In this document: in pieces, positions 7,847 to 11,938 of the stretch
Position numbering within the stretch: position 1 is the stretch's first letter
How the letters are laid out: the number at the start of each line of letters is the position of its first letter
Assembly: GCA_012270355.1 (NCBI GenBank)
Contig: JAAXIL010000111.1
Span: 1 to 11,938 of the forward strand
Direction: 5' to 3'
Length of the DNA: 11,938 nucleotides
From: Psychrobacter sp.
Lineage (GTDB): Bacteria > Pseudomonadota > Gammaproteobacteria > Pseudomonadales > Moraxellaceae
The notes under the pieces: generated by a model
Told to the model about the DNA's origin: nothing
Database searches by the model: none
The model's input: only the letters and a program-made list of their open reading frames with translations
Program-made: the position numbers and the translations under genes

Positions 7847-7894
7847 ATGGGCGGAGCAGTCATTGCCCTAAGCATCAAATCCCATTACACTTAA
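7847..7894 (+). CDS. Possible 15-codon leader ORF upstream of fadB
   Basis: ATG at 7847 opens a short frame encoding [15 protein letters not shown] and stops at TAA (7892-7894). A near-perfect Shine-Dalgarno AAGGAG (7835-7840) lies 6 bases before the ATG, stronger than that of many real genes here. It lies in the fadB leader, 85 bases before the fadB ATG, with a GC-rich potential hairpin just after it. That arrangement would suit translation-coupled regulation of fadB. There are no runs of one amino-acid codon as in classic attenuators. It may be chance; a real peptide or regulatory role is inference. Confidence 0.35.
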   Translation: MGGAVIALSIKSHYT

Positions 7895-7937
7895 GTCGGT
7901 TTCTCGGTTGGGCAACACCTGCCGAGCCGAACGTCTC

Positions 7938-7958
7938 TATAAACCATGTATAAACCAT
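7938..7958 (+). repeat. 11-bp tandem repeat next to the fadB ribosome binding site
   Basis: TATAAACCAT occurs at 7938-7947 and again at 7949-7958, an 11-bp period close to one helical turn, ending 8 bases before the fadB Shine-Dalgarno sequence. It could be a tandem protein-binding site, a translational control element or a slippage duplication. No known operator matches. Confidence 0.6.
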
Positions 7959-7979
7959 AACAACCGTAAGGAGTACTTT

Positions 7980-10133
7980 ATGGACTATCAAGGCGACCGC
8001 ATTTCCGTGTCCATGTTGGATGACGGCATTGCCAATATGCATTTTGATGCCAAAAACGAGAGCGTCAACAAATTTGATGCCGAAACCAATAAACAATTTG
8101 CTGAAGTGGTGTCTGCCCTAGAAAAAGCGGACGACGTGAAAGGTTTGATTGTGACCTCAGGCAAAGGCGTGTTCATCGCTGGAGCGGATATCACCGAATT
8201 TGTTGAGTCCTTTAAAAAAGACGAAGACGACATTAAAGAGTGGATTGTCGACATCAACGACGTATTCAACCGCTTTGAAGACCTGCCATTTCCAAAAGTG
8301 GCTGCCATCAATGGAGCGGCACTAGGCGGTGGCTGTGAAATGACGTTAGTATGTGAATACCGTGTCATGGGCGATAAAGCTCAAATCGGCTTGCCTGAAA
8401 CCCAGCTTGGCATTTTCCCAGGTTTTGGCGGCAGTGTACGTACCCCACGCATCATCGGCATCGACAATGCGTTAGAGCTTATTGCCACAGGCAAGGCTCA
8501 AAAACCTAACCAAGCTTTGAAACTTGGGTTGGTTGATGCCGTTGTCGCTCAAGATGACTTGCAAAATGCAGCGGTTGATTTAGTGAAAAAGTGCATCTCA
8601 GGCGAGCTTGACTGGCAAGCCAAACGGGAAGAAAAGCTTAACCCAGTGCTATTAAATCAGCTTGAGCAAACCATGGCGTTTAACTCTGCCAAAGGGGCAA
8701 TTTTTGCTAAAGCCAATCCAAAACAATACCCCTCGCCAAAAATTGCCATCGAAGCGATTGAAAAACACGTCAATATGCCCCGTGATAAGGCGATTGAAGT
8801 CGAAGCAGAAGGGTTTGCGAAAGCAGCAAAAACCCCTCAAGCAGAAGCCTTGGTGGGCGTATTCTTAGCCGATCAACAAGTCAAAAAATTGGCAAAACAG
8901 CACAGCAAACAAGCCCATGACATTGATGAAGCTGCCGTACTCGGTGCTGGCATCATGGGTGGTGGCATTGCCTATCAAGCTGCCAGCAAAGGCTTGCCCA
9001 TCATCATGAAAGACATCAAGTCTGAACAGCTTGATTTGGGCATGGGCGAGGCAAGCAAACTACTTGCCAAGCAAGTTGACCGCAAAAAAATGACCAACGC
9101 TCAAATGGGCGAAACCTTAAGTCGTATCCGCCCAACGCTGAACTATGGTGATTTTGGCGAGACCGACATCGTGATTGAAGCGGTGGTCGAAAATCCGAAG
9201 GTTAAAAAGTCGGTATTGAAAGAAGTGGAAGGGTTGGTGAAAGACAATTGTATCCTAGCCTCAAACACCTCGACTATTTCTATCACTTTCCTTGCCGAAG
9301 CCTTAGATCGCCCAGAAAATTTTGTTGGCATGCACTTCTTTAACCCGGTGCATCGCATGCCACTTGTAGAGGTCATTCGTGGTGAAAAGTCATCCGAAGA
9401 AGCGATTGCGACGACGGTTGCCCTTGCCCAAAAAATGGGCAAAACGCCCGTTGTGGTCAATGACTGCCCAGGATTTTTGGTCAACCGTGTGTTGTTCCCA
9501 TACTTTGGAGCGTTTGATTTGCTCATCAAGCAAGGAGCAGATTTTACGCATGTAGACAAAGTCATGGAAAAATTTGGCTGGCCAATGGGTCCTGCCTACC
9601 TCATCGACGTGGTCGGCTTGGACACAGGCGTTCACGGTGCAGAAGTCATGGCAGAAGGTTTCCCTGACCGCATGAAGCCTGATTACAAAGGGGCAATCAA
9701 ACACTTGTTTGAAAATGAGCGTTTGGGTCAAAAAAATGGCGTTGGCTTCTACAAGTATGAGAAAGATAAGCGTGGTAAGCCCAAGAAAACCGCCGATGAT
9801 GCCACTTATGCGTTGATTAACGACATTGTGGACAGCGACAAACAAGAATTTGACGATCAAACCATCATCGATCGCATGATGCTCGCTTTCTGTAACGAAA
9901 CGGTACGTTGCCTAGAAGACAACATCGTGGCAACCCCCGCTGAGGCAGACATGGCGATGATTATGGGCGTTGGTTTCCCACCGTTCCGTGGTGGTCCTTG
10001 CCGTTATATCGACCAAATGGGCTTGGACAACTATCTTGCCTTGTGCGAGAAGTATGCCCATCTTGGCAAAGCCTATGAAGCCCCACAAAAAATCCGTGAC
10101 ATGGCGGCAAACGGTGAGACGTTTTACGGGTAA
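7980..10133 (+). CDS. fadB: Fatty acid oxidation complex alpha subunit FadB
   Basis: Multifunctional beta-oxidation enzyme: enoyl-CoA hydratase/isomerase in the N-terminal half and L-3-hydroxyacyl-CoA dehydrogenase in the C-terminal half. It works with the FadA thiolase as a heterotetramer. The hydratase shows the oxyanion segment [12 protein letters not shown] (60-71), GAALGGGCE with Glu120, and [15 protein letters not shown] with Glu140, matching the two catalytic glutamates of E. coli FadB. The NAD-binding GxGxxG is GAGIMG at 322-327. The dehydrogenase signature [14 protein letters not shown] carries the catalytic His near 458, followed by DCPGFLVNR. The 717-residue length is normal (715-730). 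The ATG at 7980 is chosen because TAAGGAG (7967-7973) precedes it at ideal spacing; an in-frame TTG at 7908 would add 24 residues unlike the family. fadA follows after 57 bp with no terminator between, so the two form an operon. Expression is likely induced by fatty acids, but no operator is identified. Confidence 0.98.
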   Translation: MDYQGDRISVSMLDDGIANMHFDAKNESVNKFDAETNKQFAEVVSALEKADDVKGLIVTSGKGVFIAGADITEFVESFKKDEDDIKEWIVDINDVFNRFEDLPFPKVAAINGAALGGGCEMTLVCEYRVMGDKAQIGLPETQLGIFPGFGGSVRTPRIIGIDNALELIATGKAQKPNQALKLGLVDAVVAQDDLQNAAVDLVKKCISGELDWQAKREEKLNPVLLNQLEQTMAFNSAKGAIFAKANPKQYPSPKIAIEAIEKHVNMPRDKAIEVEAEGFAKAAKTPQAEALVGVFLADQQVKKLAKQHSKQAHDIDEAAVLGAGIMGGGIAYQAASKGLPIIMKDIKSEQLDLGMGEASKLLAKQVDRKKMTNAQMGETLSRIRPTLNYGDFGETDIVIEAVVENPKVKKSVLKEVEGLVKDNCILASNTSTISITFLAEALDRPENFVGMHFFNPVHRMPLVEVIRGEKSSEEAIATTVALAQKMGKTPVVVNDCPGFLVNRVLFPYFGAFDLLIKQGADFTHVDKVMEKFGWPMGPAYLIDVVGLDTGVHGAEVMAEGFPDRMKPDYKGAIKHLFENERLGQKNGVGFYKYEKDKRGKPKKTADDATYALINDIVDSDKQEFDDQTIIDRMMLAFCNETVRCLEDNIVATPAEADMAMIMGVGFPPFRGGPCRYIDQMGLDNYLALCEKYAHLGKAYEAPQKIRDMAANGETFYG

Positions 10134-10181
10134 CCGATACGCATAACGCTATAACTATGACGAGTTAAGACAAGAAGATAA

Positions 10182-11363
<1,182 letters not shown>

Positions 11364-11377
11364 CGTTCGCTAGAGTT

Positions 11378-11409
11378 AAAAAAACGCCTTCGATTGAAGG
11401 CGTTTTTTT
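11378..11409. terminator. Bidirectional terminator between fadA and yaiI
   Basis: A 14-bp perfect stem (11378-11391 with 11396-11409) closes a GATT loop. Seven A bases on the left and seven T bases on the right form part of the stem, so it acts in either direction. It closes fadBA on the plus strand and the yaiI-type gene on the minus strand. It has the same loop and architecture as the terminator at 3978-4007. Confidence 0.95.
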
Positions 11410-11433
11410 ATGATTGCTATACCGTTACATCTT

Positions 11434-11883
11434 TTAGCGAACCAACCGATTTAGCCCATCGGCAAGGGCTTTTTTGTCTTTATCACCATACGGCTTTTGT
11501 CCGCCCATCTCACTTGGGTCAAGCAGTCCTGAGCCTCGCATGGTGTCCATAAAATCTCGGGCATTGAGCTTTTGCTTAATGTTGTCTTTGGTGTATTCCA
11601 CACCATGCGGGGTAAGCACTTTACCGCCGTTTGTGATGACCGCATCCGCCAGCGGAATGTCTGCAGTAATCACCAAATCCCCTGCCTGCACATTATCGGC
11701 AATATAATCGTCTGCCACGTCGAAGCCTTGCCCGACTACTGCCATGTTTACCCAAGGCGACTTTCTGAGCTTAATGGACTGGTTGGCAACAAAAATCGCC
11801 AGAATTTCGGTGCGAATGGCGGTTTTGATGATGAGGTCTTTGGCGACCACGGGACAGGCATCGGCATCAATCCAAATTTGCAT
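11434..11883 (-). CDS. yaiI: YaiI/YqxD family protein (UPF0178, DUF188)
   Basis: Conserved protein of unknown function with a predicted PIN-like nuclease fold. Diagnostic segments are IDADACPVVAKDLI (5-18), GFDVADDYIA (53-62) and VITADIPLADAVI (71-83), whose acidic residues (Asp6, Asp8, Asp58, Asp59, Asp75, Asp80) could bind metal. The C-terminal RDFMDTMRGSGLL and the GGQKPYGDKDKKALADGLNRLV segment also fit the family. Its 149 residues are the usual length. The ATG at 11883 is preceded by AAGGAG (complement of 11889-11894) with 5 bases between. It converges on fadA and appears monocistronic. Nuclease activity is only a fold-based prediction in the family. Confidence 0.93.
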   Translation of the reverse strand: MQIWIDADACPVVAKDLIIKTAIRTEILAIFVANQSIKLRKSPWVNMAVVGQGFDVADDYIADNVQAGDLVITADIPLADAVITNGGKVLTPHGVEYTKDNIKQKLNARDFMDTMRGSGLLDPSEMGGQKPYGDKDKKALADGLNRLVR

Positions 11884-11904
11884 GGTTACTCCTTACAACC
11901 TTTC

Positions 11905-11929
11905 AAGCATCTATCCTATTAAGCATCTA
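11905..11929. repeat. Direct repeat upstream of yaiI
   Basis: AAGCATCTA occurs at 11905-11913 and 11921-11929, a 16-bp period, just upstream of the yaiI ribosome binding site. It could be a binding-site pair or a chance duplication in an AT-rich leader; the window ends 9 bases later. Confidence 0.45.
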
Positions 11930-11938
11930 AGCCCATTT

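Larger units (their letters stand above)
7668..7979. other. Divergent spacer between ispA and fadB
   Basis: This 312-bp region carries the upstream control DNA of two divergent genes. It contains an AT-rich core (7681-7700) with a candidate ispA promoter, candidate fadB promoters at 7713-7775, a possible leader ORF at 7847-7894, a GC-rich potential hairpin at about 7903-7926, an 11-bp tandem repeat at 7938-7958, and the fadB Shine-Dalgarno TAAGGAG at 7967-7973. I saw no complete palindrome resembling the E. coli FadR site or a Pseudomonas PsrA site (CAAAC-n-GTTTG); only a lone CAAAC half at 7827-7831. Confidence 0.6.

Noticed and set aside
7762..7953. 63-codon open frame upstream of fadB
   Set aside because: It starts at TTG without a Shine-Dalgarno sequence, its composition is not protein-like, and it spans the control region. 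The shorter ATG frame at 7847 has the better ribosome binding site.
7908..7979. N-terminal extension of FadB from a TTG at 7908
   Set aside because: The added 24 residues do not resemble FadB, the TTG lacks a ribosome binding site, and the ATG at 7980 has an ideal TAAGGAG and matches the family start.

Overview
The window looks like ordinary chromosome of a Moraxellaceae gammaproteobacterium (Psychrobacter, Moraxella or an Acinetobacter relative). This rests on the OmpA type, the IspA and FadB/FadA protein style, the moderate GC content and the gene set; it is inferred from family resemblance, not from a database search. I see no mobile element, phage gene, CRISPR array, rRNA or tRNA.

Layout, left to right: (1) an OmpA-family outer-membrane protein (+) with its ribosome binding site at base 1 and a strong terminator; (2) typA/bipA (+), a ribosome-associated GTPase, behind a plausible sigma-70 promoter; (3) mscL (+), the large mechanosensitive channel; (4) a bidirectional terminator separating mscL from a convergent minus-strand gene for a small exported protein of unknown function; (5) a minus-strand pair, ispA followed by a gene for a large exported TPR-repeat protein, which begins at a well-supported TTG codon; (6) a 312-bp divergent spacer between ispA and fadB with candidate promoters, a possible 15-codon leader ORF with a good Shine-Dalgarno sequence, and an 11-bp tandem repeat next to the fadB ribosome binding site; (7) fadB-fadA (+), the two subunits of the aerobic fatty-acid beta-oxidation complex; (8) a second bidirectional terminator and a convergent yaiI-family (UPF0178) gene (-).

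Functionally the window combines envelope and osmotic functions (OmpA, MscL, the small exported protein, the TPR protein), translation and stress adaptation (TypA), isoprenoid precursor synthesis (IspA) and fatty-acid degradation (FadBA). The only clear functional operon is fadBA. ispA and the TPR gene are probably co-transcribed.

I did not find a convincing new multi-gene system. The points worth a second look are small: the leader region of fadB, a low-complexity insertion in IspA, a serine in place of the usual peptidoglycan-binding aspartate in OmpA, a TTG-initiated exported TPR protein, and an uncharacterised small exported protein.
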